A DNA stretch of 64,000 nt, from the NCBI RefSeq assembly GCF_014698065.1, contig NZ_JACJSI010000017.1, positions 1 through 64,000 on the forward strand, read 5' to 3'. A program made the position numbers and the translations under genes. This DNA is from Nostoc flagelliforme FACHB-838. GTDB taxonomy: Bacteria > Cyanobacteriota > Cyanobacteriia > Cyanobacteriales > Nostocaceae. The stretch's first letter is position 1; each line of letters begins with the position of its first letter. Positions 19,160-27,466 of the stretch are shown here, in pieces. The notes below the pieces were generated by a model. The model made no database searches, was not told where the DNA came from, and saw nothing but the letters and a program-made list of their open reading frames with translations.

Positions 19160-21025
19160 ATGAGCCTTTGTATCAATCCCGTTTGCTCTAAACCAAATCA
19201 CCCGAATAATCATCAAAACCGCTTTTGTCAAAGTTGTGGTTCCCATCTGGAATTGCTAGGGCGTTATCGGGTGGCGTGCCTGTTGAGTGACAAAACAGGG
19301 TTTAGTAAAGTTTATGAGGCATACGAACAAAATACCCCCAAAATTCTCAAGATACTTAAAGAGGATCTATCTGGCGATGCCAAAGCAGTAGAACTATTTC
19401 AGCAAGAAGTAACTGTGTTGGAACAACTCAACCATCCCGGCATTCCCAAAGAAGATAGTTACTTCCAGTATCAAACCCGAAATGGTTTAGTGTTGCATTG
19501 CATTGCAATGGAAAAAATTGCTGGCTACAACTTAGAACAGTGGCTAAAGCAGCAAAATTGCCCCATATCTCAAGAACAAGCCATAGACTGGTTAAGACAA
19601 TTGATAGAAATTTTAGATGTAGTGCATGGTAAAAAATATCTACATCGAGATATCAAGCCATCTAACATCATGATTAAATTCCCCTTTGAGAAGGGTTGGG
19701 GAAATTTAGTACTAATTGATTTTGGCACTGCCACTGAAATTACCCAAACCTATCAAGACCAACTCAACAACAGCGACCAGATGACAGCACTTATGTCATC
19801 TGGTTACAGCGCCCCAGAACAAATGAATGGTCAAGCAGCACCGCAATCAGATTTCTTTGCTTTGGGACGCACCTTTGTATTTTTGCTGACGGGCTACCAT
19901 CCTTTGGAAATGTATGATGTCCAGCACAATTTGTTGCACTGGCAAAATCATGCCATTCATATTTCACCCTTACTGTTGAATTTAATTGATAAGCTAACAG
20001 CATCAGATATAGAAAAACGCCCTGCCAATACTCAGGAAATTTTGCATTCCCTAGAAGAAATTGAAACTCAATTTACAGAAATCAATCTTAAAAATACTAA
20101 TACACTCGAAAATTCTCAAATTGAACATTTATCTGTACCTATTAATAACAATCTATCGGCGCAGTCAGGAGAAATACTGCCTTCTGCCTCCTCCGACCAG
20201 AAGGAGCAAGGGCTTAAGACCTCCAGTGAAAAAGAGTTCAGGGCTGCTAAATCATCCGGGGATTCGACCTCGGATGATTTAGTCCTCTTATCTCCTTCAA
20301 TACCTACACATAAGCAACCAGAAAAAGTACCCCTATTAGCATTTTTTGCAGTTATGTTACTAGCTTTAGGATTACTTAGTATAGTTACTTTAGCAACGCA
20401 AAAATCTGATTTTTCGGAAATATCAAATTATAGACAATATCCCGAAAAAAAAGGTAATGTCGATTATTTTGATTATAAAGCAGGTAGAGATAGTCAGGGA
20501 AGGGTAGCTGAGTTTAATATAGCGGTCTTATCAGTAGAATATAAATGGCTTTTAGGTAGCAATTTTCAAATTAAATATAATGATGAAATTATTAGCCTTA
20601 ACCTTTTAAATTTAAACTTAGAACAAGGAAGCATAAAGAAGATAATGGAAGCTCCTAGGGAAATTATTTCTGTAGGCACAGCTTCGTGTAAAGGTGATAC
20701 ACCAGTTCAAGAGCGTGTGGCTTTAGAACGTTCTAAGCAAATACAAGTTTTAGTGAAAAAATTATTTATTAATACACCAAGCGTTAAAGGTTATCGCCTA
20801 TTAAATTTGGGTCAATTTCAGCGAAGTGAGTGTAAAGAAACTCAGGATATCACTACATATCAGAGAAGTATTATAATAATTGGGGTTAAAAAAGAATCAT
20901 CAGGCGTGATTCTCGATGAGGCGCTACGGGATAGGTTAGAAAAGAAGCCTTTTGCTGATTTTAAATTAGAAGATTATTCTTTGGGGTCAGCACAGAAGTT
21001 TAAGACGATACCGAGCAATCTGTAA
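19160..21025 (+). CDS. Membrane Ser/Thr protein kinase with N-terminal Cys4 motif
   Basis: A 621-aa protein. A zinc-ribbon-like Cys4 (Cys4, Cys9, Cys23, Cys26) is followed by a Hanks-type kinase domain (about 35-300) with HRDIKPSN (162-169) and DFG (187-189). The glycine-rich loop is degenerate (LSDKTGFSKVYEA). A low-complexity linker (about 320-388) precedes one transmembrane helix (about 390-413) and a ~205-residue C-terminal domain, predicted outside the cytoplasm. The C-terminal part has conserved-looking Cys pairs (SCKGDTP, RSECKET) but no recognised domain. The linker contains two inverted repeats in the DNA (20180-20204 and 20247-20282). It probably phosphorylates proteins in response to a periplasmic or lumenal signal. 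Confidence 0.9.
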   Translation: MSLCINPVCSKPNHPNNHQNRFCQSCGSHLELLGRYRVACLLSDKTGFSKVYEAYEQNTPKILKILKEDLSGDAKAVELFQQEVTVLEQLNHPGIPKEDSYFQYQTRNGLVLHCIAMEKIAGYNLEQWLKQQNCPISQEQAIDWLRQLIEILDVVHGKKYLHRDIKPSNIMIKFPFEKGWGNLVLIDFGTATEITQTYQDQLNNSDQMTALMSSGYSAPEQMNGQAAPQSDFFALGRTFVFLLTGYHPLEMYDVQHNLLHWQNHAIHISPLLLNLIDKLTASDIEKRPANTQEILHSLEEIETQFTEINLKNTNTLENSQIEHLSVPINNNLSAQSGEILPSASSDQKEQGLKTSSEKEFRAAKSSGDSTSDDLVLLSPSIPTHKQPEKVPLLAFFAVMLLALGLLSIVTLATQKSDFSEISNYRQYPEKKGNVDYFDYKAGRDSQGRVAEFNIAVLSVEYKWLLGSNFQIKYNDEIISLNLLNLNLEQGSIKKIMEAPREIISVGTASCKGDTPVQERVALERSKQIQVLVKKLFINTPSVKGYRLLNLGQFQRSECKETQDITTYQRSIIIIGVKKESSGVILDEALRDRLEKKPFADFKLEDYSLGSAQKFKTIPSNL

Positions 21026-21180
21026 AATCTTTGGTACATCAGTGCATAGGCATAGCTCATTGTAGATATCGCCACTTTATACCAATTTAATATGAAGCTG
21101 TATAGAAAAAGAGAAGTAGGGGCACGGCATGTTCCCTACGGGTATACCTTGCATAAACGAGAACCGCTATATTAGAGCTA

Positions 21181-21280
21181 ATACCAATTCAAATAATGTT
21201 TGCGACACATCAATTATTTGTAAGGGTACAACATTGTTGTGCCCCTACCCATCTGTCGCATTCTTTTTTCAAATTGGTAT
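21181..21280. repeat. 100-bp MITE-like element with ATACCAATT ends
   Basis: Exactly 100 bp, bounded by ATACCAATT and its complement AATTGGTAT, with further partial complementarity inward (GCGACA near each end). The centre is the GGGTACAAC...GTTGTGCCC imperfect palindrome. It is flanked by TA on the left and AA on the right. A second ATACCAATTT end is at about 21079. It lies in the spacer between the Ser/Thr kinase and GST genes. No coding capacity. Confidence 0.6.
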
Positions 21281-21320
21281 AACTTAGCGATCGCCACAGT
21301 GACAAGACAATTCTAAAGGC

Positions 21321-22019
21321 TCAAGGCTGAATAGTTTTCGCCGATTGGTTAAATAACAAATTTCGTGACTTATCTGGATCGAGCGCTTCAGTTTTCAATG
21401 CTTCGGCTTTCTCGTAAGCGCGAATTGTTGCTGGACGGGCTTTGATTGCCTCAAACCAGCGTTTAACATGAGGAAAATCCTCTAGATTTTGACTTTGGCG
21501 TTCATGGGGCACGATCCAGGGATAAGCAGCAATATCGGCGATGGAATAATCGCCAGCCACAAATTCTCTATCTGCTAGTTGCTTATTTAGTACTCCATAT
21601 AAGCGTCCCGTCTCATTCACATAGCGGTTAATGGCATATTCAATCTTTTCGGGAGCATAAGTACTAAAGTGATGATTTTGTCCCGCCATTGGCCCGAGTC
21701 CTGCCATTTGCCAGAACAACCATTCTAAAACTTGAGTGCGTTGGCGTAAATCTTGGGGGATTAATTTTCCAGTTTTTTCTGCCAAATATAGCAAAATTGC
21801 ACCAGACTCAAATATAGAAATTGGCGCACCTCCATCTGCTGGTTTGTGGTCAACGATCGCTGGGATACGATTGTTAGGAGAAACTTTCAAAAATTCTGGT
21901 TTAAATTGATCTCCAGCCCCAATATTCACAGGAATTATGGTATAAGGTAAGCCAATTTCTTCCAATAAAATCGTAATCTTGTGACCGTTTGGAGTTGTCC
22001 AATAATAAAGTTAAATCAT
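21321..22019 (-). pseudogene. Glutathione S-transferase with stop at codon 3
   Basis: From the ATG at 22019, which has a strong AGGAG eight bases upstream, the frame reads M-I-stop-LYYWTTPNGHKITILLEEIGLPY and then continues open to 21321. Relatives start MIDLYYWTTPNGHKI, so the TAA at 22011-22013 replaces the third codon (Asp). The remaining ~214 residues contain the thioredoxin-fold N-domain with NNRIPAIVD and ESGAILLYLAEKTG and an all-helical C-domain (SIADIAAYPW), as in Ure2p/YfcG-type GSTs. Either the gene is inactivated by a nonsense mutation, restarts weakly at a downstream TTG (21965), or this is a sequence error. Confidence 0.65.
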
Positions 22020-22142
22020 GGTTATTTCTCCTAAAATTGTGCAATTTTTTTGTAGTTTAATAGTGCGTTACAGACATCTCTGCTATTCATATAACTGATA
22101 ATCAACTAATCCAGGCTTTATTTGACACCTGTTAATTATGAA

Positions 22143-22919
22143 TTAAGAATTAGATTGCGGTGATTTTGCGATCGCAGCCCAAACTCGATGGTGAACCTGA
22201 AGAATTGGTGTAGGATATTTCGTTTCGAGTAATGTCGCCAATTCTTGGTCAAATACTTCAACCTCTTCGGGTGTCAAGCTGGCTCCCACGCCAGCACTAG
22301 CACGAATTCGTCCCCGCCAGTCTTCGTGTGTGTAAGACACAAATACATCATAAGAAAATGTACGAATTTCTCGAAATCCTCCTTCGCCAATGTCTTGTAA
22401 CCACAGGGGATACAAGCCATTACCGCCGCCCATATTCCACGCTGGATTATGAGCTTTGATCAGTTGTTCTGTTGCGTCAACTACATTACCTTTTAAGGGT
22501 ATCCAATCAAAATGTGCGATCGCAAGCGAGCCATTTTTTCTCAATATCCGAGTAATTTCTTGGACAACACGCAAACGGTCAAACCAATGCCAACACTGCC
22601 CCGCTGTCACCACATCAGCACTTGCGTCTGGTAACTCGGTATTCTCGGCAGTTGCGACCCGATAATCTACTTTCAGTTGGGCAGATTCGCTTAACTGCCT
22701 CGCTTGTTCTAAAAGTGAGGCTGATGGATCTATGCCAATTACATAAGCACCTCTATCAGCAAAGCCCCGCGCTAGCGTTCCTGTTCCTGTGCCGAGGTCA
22801 ACAATATTCTGCCCTGGTAAACCTATACCATATTCAGACAGTTTGTTAAATAATGAACTGGGAAAACCAGCACGGTGTTTTGCATAATCAGCAGCAGTTG
22901 CACCAAAATCGATTTTCAT
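22143..22919 (-). CDS. Class I SAM-dependent methyltransferase
   Basis: A 258-aa Rossmann-fold methyltransferase. Motif I, VDLGTGTGTLARGFADRG, spans 40-57 and binds AdoMet; the acidic residue after it is in IGIDPS. A UbiE/tam-like core follows (DVVTAGQCWHWFD, the Q-x-W-H-W post-motif typical of trans-aconitate-like methyltransferases). The substrate is unknown. It is in a same-strand series of redox enzymes with 34 bp to the SDR gene upstream. The start ATG is at 22919. Confidence 0.85.
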   Translation of the reverse strand: MKIDFGATAADYAKHRAGFPSSLFNKLSEYGIGLPGQNIVDLGTGTGTLARGFADRGAYVIGIDPSASLLEQARQLSESAQLKVDYRVATAENTELPDASADVVTAGQCWHWFDRLRVVQEITRILRKNGSLAIAHFDWIPLKGNVVDATEQLIKAHNPAWNMGGGNGLYPLWLQDIGEGGFREIRTFSYDVFVSYTHEDWRGRIRASAGVGASLTPEEVEVFDQELATLLETKYPTPILQVHHRVWAAIAKSPQSNS

Positions 22920-22953
22920 ACCTACAAAACCATTCTTGTAACAATAGTCGAGG

Positions 22954-23643
22954 CTAGAAGTTCTCTACCCAGGGACGTAGTTCTACTTCATAAGTCCAAG
23001 CACTGCGGGGTTGGCGGAGAATACTGAGATAAGTTTGAGCGATGGCATCCGGGTCAAGGGTACTATCAGGATTATCTACTGGATCTTGGCGGTCTGTAGA
23101 GCGAATTGCACCATCAATTACGAAATGCGCCACATGAATATTCTTTGGTGCTAATTCTCTGGCAATACTCTGAGCCAAACCGCGTAGTGCAAATTTACCC
23201 ATTGCAAAAGGGGCAGACTGAGCATAACCCTTAACACTCGCTGAGGCTCCAGTAAAAAATATAGCACCGCCACCAAGTTGCAAAAACCTTTTGGTAGCAG
23301 CTTGGGCAACGAGAAAGCCTCCATAAGCAGTTACATCTAGGGTTTTTGCTACTTCAGCAGGGTTTAAATCAACAAGAGATCCCCGCACCCGAAAGCTAGG
23401 ATTGTAAATGACAATATTCGGGGAACCAACTTTATTATCAATATCAACAAATAACTGCTCTACTTCATCTGGCTTTGAGGCATCAGCGGCGAAACTAACT
23501 GCGCCAATTTCACTGCTCAATTGAGTGAGTTTTTCAATTTGACGAGCCGCTAAAGCTACGGTGAATCCTTCTTTGGCAAATAGACGAGCTAAAGAAGCGC
23601 TCAACCCACTACCTGCACCGACAATTAAAGCTGTTGTTGACAT
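22954..23643 (-). CDS. Short-chain dehydrogenase/reductase lacking the catalytic Tyr
   Basis: A 229-aa SDR-fold protein. The cofactor glycine motif GAGSGLSASLA starts at residue 9, and the basic residue of AARQ suggests NADP(H). The active-site Ser is in FFTGASAS (about 131-136). The usual YxxxK is FAMGK, with Phe146 replacing the catalytic Tyr and Lys150 kept. A small SDR subgroup shares this Phe, to my recollection, so it may be a natural variant rather than a defect. Its normal chemistry is uncertain. It is in the redox cluster, directly upstream of the methyltransferase gene. Confidence 0.85.
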   Translation of the reverse strand: MSTTALIVGAGSGLSASLARLFAKEGFTVALAARQIEKLTQLSSEIGAVSFAADASKPDEVEQLFVDIDNKVGSPNIVIYNPSFRVRGSLVDLNPAEVAKTLDVTAYGGFLVAQAATKRFLQLGGGAIFFTGASASVKGYAQSAPFAMGKFALRGLAQSIARELAPKNIHVAHFVIDGAIRSTDRQDPVDNPDSTLDPDAIAQTYLSILRQPRSAWTYEVELRPWVENF

Positions 23644-23780
23644 ATTTTCAACCTGTAGTGCCTATTCTGCCTAGCTTAGAGCTTTTATTAATGCCATTCG
23701 ATTAAAACATTCAAAGATTAAGAATTGAGCGTCAAAAGAGGCAAGGGGGCAGGGGAGAATAACCATGCCCAATACCCCAT

Positions 23781-23905
23781 TCAATACTTTTCGGTTAAAC
23801 GAGAAAGGGGAAAGGGAAAGGGTTTAAATTTACCTTTCCCCCTTTGCCCTTTAACCTTTTCCCAGACCAAAAGAGAGATTATTGGGTTTATCCGAAAAGT
23901 GTTGA
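23781..23905. repeat. 125-bp element with 20-bp inverted ends (TCAATACTTTTCGG type)
   Basis: The left arm, TCAATACTTTTCGGTTAAAC (23781-23800), and the right arm (23886-23905) are complementary except for two positions. Between them is a purine/pyrimidine-rich GGGGAAAGGG...CCCTTTGCCC stretch that also folds. It looks like a MITE or repeat remnant in the spacer between the SDR and nitroreductase genes; the surrounding 23720-23930 is otherwise low-complexity. Confidence 0.55.
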
Positions 23906-23930
23906 TACCCCATTCCCAAATTAGAGAGAA

Positions 23931-24596
23931 CTAGCCTGCATAAGGATTGCCAATTCTATCCACAGAGACATTAGAAGAGAATGGTAAACGACCTGGATTT
24001 AAGCGTGGTTCGGCTGCATAGCCAACAGGAACAACAACAGCGATCGCTAAATCTGGATTATCCCCAGCCCCAATCACTTGCTTCACCTGATCCTCAATCC
24101 AACCGTTCATAAAACAAGTGGATAGCCCCAGGCTTTCTGCTGCTAACACCAAATGAGTAGCGGCAATAATGGCATCTTTGATCGCATATTCGCGTCGCTT
24201 CTCACCTAGCCCAGCCTGAAATTGCGGGATAGCGGTTTTAAAGTAGTTTACCGTGCCTTCATTCCATGCCCCAGTTTCAAGTCCCCGCTCTAGAATTGGG
24301 GTCAAGTTTTGTTCGCCTGCGTTAGGATCGGCGGCAAAGACGAAGGTTACAGGTGCTTGAACAATTTGCTGTTGATTCCACGATGCGGCTGACAATGCTG
24401 CCTTTTGCGCCTCATCTTGCACAAAAATAATTTGCCAGTCTTGGATATTATAGCTGCTGGGCGCTGCCACAGTTAACTCTACCAGTTGCTTGAGTAGTTC
24501 TGGGGCAATGGGGTCTGTTTTGAAAGTTTTGATTGAACGGCGTTGAGCGATCGCACTTGGTACATCTAAAGGTTGGGTTTGGGTGATGGAACTCAT
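23931..24596 (-). CDS. Nitroreductase-family protein
   Basis: A 221-aa FMN-dependent oxidoreductase of the nitroreductase family. The FMN-binding RRSIKTF (18-24) and APSSYNIQDWQII (45-57) motifs are present. The C-terminal half has AATHLVLAAESLGLSTCFMNGW and the VVVPVGYAAE strand. Such enzymes reduce nitro groups, quinones or other acceptors with NAD(P)H. The ATG at 24596 is preceded by an ideal AGGAG. It is part of the same-strand redox cluster, 205 bp after the old-yellow-enzyme gene. Confidence 0.9.
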   Translation of the reverse strand: MSSITQTQPLDVPSAIAQRRSIKTFKTDPIAPELLKQLVELTVAAPSSYNIQDWQIIFVQDEAQKAALSAASWNQQQIVQAPVTFVFAADPNAGEQNLTPILERGLETGAWNEGTVNYFKTAIPQFQAGLGEKRREYAIKDAIIAATHLVLAAESLGLSTCFMNGWIEDQVKQVIGAGDNPDLAIAVVVPVGYAAEPRLNPGRLPFSSNVSVDRIGNPYAG

Positions 24597-24801
24597 GAAA
24601 TTCTCCTGATAGTTGAGTTATGACCAAAAAATTCGTAATGACGTTTACACACTCGCTACCACTGCGCTAACGCAATTACGATACAAGCAAATTTATTTAT
24701 TCAAAAAACAAAAATAAAAATTATTCCTTGTTTCAGAACAAACTACTTGCCTACGGTACACGCAAGGGAACAATCCTGAGAGCATAATTACGAATTACGA
24801 A

Positions 24802-25914
24802 TTACGCCTTAGCTACCGGTTCATTAGCAGCCGACCAAAATGGATAATCTGTATAACCTTCTTCACCGCCACCATAAAAGGTTGCTTGATCTGCTTCATT
24901 TAGTGGTGCATTTAAAGCCAAGCGTCGGGGTAAATCGGGGTTTGATATAAATAATGTGCCAAAGGCAACTAAATCTGCTGCTTTGCTTGCCAGTACAGCA
25001 TCGCCTTTTTCACGAGTATAACCACCATTGACGATGAGTGTACCTGTAAAGCGATCGCGTATATGACTAGTGGGTACAATTATTCCGCCATGTCGGATGT
25101 CTGCTTCTGTTGCTTCATAAATATGCAGATATGCCAAATTAAACTGGTTCAACGCTTGAGCCGCATAACCGAATGTCTCCAGGGGATTGGAATCACCTAT
25201 ATCGTTAAAAGTCCCACTGGGAGATAAACGTACCCCTACTCTGTTAGAATCCCACACACTAGTTACCGCCTCTGTCACTTCTAACAGTAATCGGGCGCGA
25301 TTCTCAATGGAACCGCCATATTTATCTGTACGTTGATTGGTGCGATCGCGGAGAAACTGATCTATTAAATAACCATTAGCTGAGTGAATTTCTACCCCAT
25401 CAAACCCAGCTGCTAGAGCATTTGCTGCTCCCTGACGATAGTGTTCTACTATTTGTGGTATTTCTGAAGTTTCTAAAGCGCGGGGAGTAACATAAGGTTT
25501 TGGCCCCTCATAAGTTGAAGCTTCACCTTTAGGAGCAATGGCAGAAGGTGCCACTGGTAAAGCTCCATTTGGTTGTAAATCAGGATGGGAAATCCTGCCT
25601 ACATGCCATAGTTGTAGAAAAATTCTCCCTCCGTGCTGATGTACGGCATCGGTTACTAACTTCCATCCTTCCACCTGTTCTGGTGAATGAATTCCTGGTG
25701 TAGCGGGATAGCCCTGTCCTTCAGGAGTTACCTGTGTTGCTTCGGCAATAATCAGTCCGGCGGAAGCACGTTGAACGTAATAGGTGGCATTCAATTGGTG
25801 TGGTACATTTCCTTGACCTGCCCTATTTCGAGTTAAGGGTGCCATTACTATCCGGTTAGGTAGTTCTAAATTCCCTAATTGGTAAGCAGAGAATAAGTTG
25901 ATATCAGTAGTCAT
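24802..25914 (-). CDS. Old yellow enzyme / NADH:flavin oxidoreductase (alkene reductase)
   Basis: A 370-aa FMN TIM-barrel enzyme of the old yellow enzyme family, which reduces activated C=C bonds of enals, enones and nitro compounds. Substrate-binding His177 and Asn180 (VEIHSAN) and Tyr182 are present, as are the FMN motifs APLTRN, LWHVGRISH and GGYTREKGDAVL. The length is typical. GGAG precedes the ATG at 25914. It is clustered with nitroreductase, SDRs, GST and thioredoxin, suggesting a role in handling electrophiles or redox stress. Cyanobacterial homologues are known alkene reductases. Confidence 0.93.
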   Translation of the reverse strand: MTTDINLFSAYQLGNLELPNRIVMAPLTRNRAGQGNVPHQLNATYYVQRASAGLIIAEATQVTPEGQGYPATPGIHSPEQVEGWKLVTDAVHQHGGRIFLQLWHVGRISHPDLQPNGALPVAPSAIAPKGEASTYEGPKPYVTPRALETSEIPQIVEHYRQGAANALAAGFDGVEIHSANGYLIDQFLRDRTNQRTDKYGGSIENRARLLLEVTEAVTSVWDSNRVGVRLSPSGTFNDIGDSNPLETFGYAAQALNQFNLAYLHIYEATEADIRHGGIIVPTSHIRDRFTGTLIVNGGYTREKGDAVLASKAADLVAFGTLFISNPDLPRRLALNAPLNEADQATFYGGGEEGYTDYPFWSAANEPVAKA

Positions 25915-25967
25915 TGGTTATATCTCCAAATTATTTTAGTCATTAGTCATTGGGCATTGGTCATTGG

Positions 25968-26488
25968 TTATTTCTCCTTGTTCCTAATCCCCGCACAAAG
26001 CACATTAACTAGACTAATCGACCGAATAACGCCACCATCTACCCGCAAAGCTGCACCATTAGTTGCTGAAGCTACAGGGCTAGAAAGGTAAACTACGATC
26101 GCTGCTAATTATTCATTAGTTGTAGAGCGTTTGATTAAGGAACTTGGACGCACATTCTAAAAAAACTCAGCCTCAACTTCCGTTGGGCTAATGCCACGTT
26201 CCTGCCCCAACTGGGAAATAAATTGTTTATCAGGATATCAACGTGAGGAACTTCTTGAAAGAGTTTCTCTACCCCTAATGCAGTACCTGTGTCAGCAATA
26301 ACACCAGAAACTTTCGCATCGGGTGTAAAATGCTTAATTTTAGCGATCGCTTGATTTACTCGTTCTTCAGAACGACCGTTGAGAATCACTAATGCACCCT
26401 CTTGGGCTAACCCAACAGCGATCACCAAACCAATACCTGCGGTTGAGCCACTCACCAGCGCGGATTTACCATGCAATTTCAAGTCCAT
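25968..26488 (-). pseudogene. Internally deleted short-chain dehydrogenase
   Basis: The N-terminal ~90 residues are a normal SDR (GKSALVSGSTAGIGLVIA; DILINNL at 84-90). The frame then jumps to what matches the SDR C-terminus. In other frames downstream one reads QERGISPTEVEAEFF, then VRPSSLIKRSTTNE-stop-LAAIVVYLSSPVASATNGAALRVDGGV. So the catalytic Ser/Tyr/Lys region (roughly 90-100 residues) is deleted, with at least one frameshift (at a run of seven T) and one stop. The product would be a 117-residue fragment. I treat it as a decayed gene at the end of the redox cluster. Confidence 0.85.
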
Positions 26489-26520
26489 TTCGCTCTTTTC
26501 CCGTTAGTTGAAACAGAATT

Positions 26521-26672
26521 TACGAGTCAGAAATTGGGAGTAGGGAGTGGAAAATGGGGCATTAGTAATTGGGCACAAGAGGGAAAGGGGAAGGGTGCAG
26601 AGGAGAGGAATTTTCCCCCTGCTCCCTGCTCCCCTACTCTCTACCCCCTAATCCCTAATCCCCACTCCCCTT
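26521..26672. repeat. Short-tandem-repeat spacer (TGCTCCC / CCCTAAT types)
   Basis: Low-complexity purine- then pyrimidine-rich sequence with TGCTCCC and CCCTAATC repeats. It fills the gap between the SDR remnant and trxA. No gene was seen. Confidence 0.7.
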
Positions 26673-26675
26673 AAA

Positions 26676-26999
26676 TTAAAGATGCTGTGCTAAGGTCTTA
26701 TTCAAGGTAGTTTTTGGGACTGCCCCTACGACAGTATCAACCTGGCGACCTCCCTTAAAAACCATCAGTGTGGGAATGCTGCGAATTCCATAATGGCTGG
26801 CGACAGTAGGATTTTGATCTGTGTTCAACTTCACAAATTTCACCTGTCCTTCGTATTCAGCAGCAACTTCATCGACGACTGGGCCCACCATCCGGCAAGG
26901 GCCACACCACGGGGCCCAAAAGTCCACTAATACCGGAATTTCACTTTCCAAGACTTCTTGCTTGAATGTGGCTTCTGTGACATTTGTAATGGATGACAT
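26676..26999 (-). CDS. trxA: Thioredoxin
   Basis: A 107-aa classical thioredoxin with the redox centre WCGPC at 31-35, the following [21 protein letters not shown] with the cis-Pro of the fold, and typical length. It reduces disulfides in target enzymes. It is divergent from an ArsR-family gene, with an 81-bp promoter region that carries an inverted repeat. It lies at the promoter-proximal end of the same-strand redox cluster, so it may be regulated by the ArsR protein. Confidence 0.96.
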   Translation of the reverse strand: MSSITNVTEATFKQEVLESEIPVLVDFWAPWCGPCRMVGPVVDEVAAEYEGQVKFVKLNTDQNPTVASHYGIRSIPTLMVFKGGRQVDTVVGAVPKTTLNKTLAQHL

Positions 27000-27026
27000 A
27001 AAATTGCCTTCCTAATTAATTCTATA

Positions 27027-27043
27027 ATTCGATAATATCGAAT
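27027..27043. promoter_or_regulatory. Candidate ArsR operator (ATTCGAT-N3-ATCGAAT)
   Basis: A perfect 7-bp inverted repeat with a 3-bp centre, in the middle of the 81-bp divergent region between trxA and the ArsR-type gene. ArsR-family repressors bind such AT-rich inverted repeats over promoters. It is well placed to control both genes. Binding is inferred. Confidence 0.55.
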
Positions 27044-27080
27044 AATAAAAATATATGCCACCTGATGAGATAATGCAACT

Positions 27081-27431
27081 ATGAGATTTCTTTATCATCC
27101 AGATAGAAAAAATATTTCTTTACCGGGCGTGTTATATGCATTGGGCGATCCAGTCCGGCTAGAGATTGTGCGGCGGTTGGCTACTGAGGGGGAACAATGC
27201 TGTGCCAGTTTTGATTTTGCGATCGCTAAGTCTACTATGTCCAATCACTTTAAGATTTTGCGGGAGTCTGGGATAGTCTTTACACGTAAAGAAGGGACAC
27301 AGCACATTAATATCCTGCGGCGTGAAGATTTAGAGGTGCTATTTCCAGGGTTACTGGATGCGATATTGAAAGCGGCTCAACCATTGCCTGTTAGTCCTGC
27401 GAGTACTAAACAAACAGCTTCAAGGAATTAG
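27081..27431 (+). CDS. ArsR-family transcriptional regulator
   Basis: A 116-aa winged-helix regulator (GDPVRLEIVRRLA; recognition helix AKSTMSNHFKILRESGIV; wing EGTQHINILR). Adjacent Cys40-Cys41 lie after the first helices and could sense thiol-reactive or oxidising conditions. The metal-site motif of ArsR/SmtB is not complete. It is divergent from thioredoxin and the redox cluster, with an inverted repeat between them, so I infer a redox- or electrophile-responsive repressor. Confidence 0.88.
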   Translation: MRFLYHPDRKNISLPGVLYALGDPVRLEIVRRLATEGEQCCASFDFAIAKSTMSNHFKILRESGIVFTRKEGTQHINILRREDLEVLFPGLLDAILKAAQPLPVSPASTKQTASRN

Positions 27432-27466
27432 GAATGGGAATGGGGAATGGGGCGATCGCTACCTGT

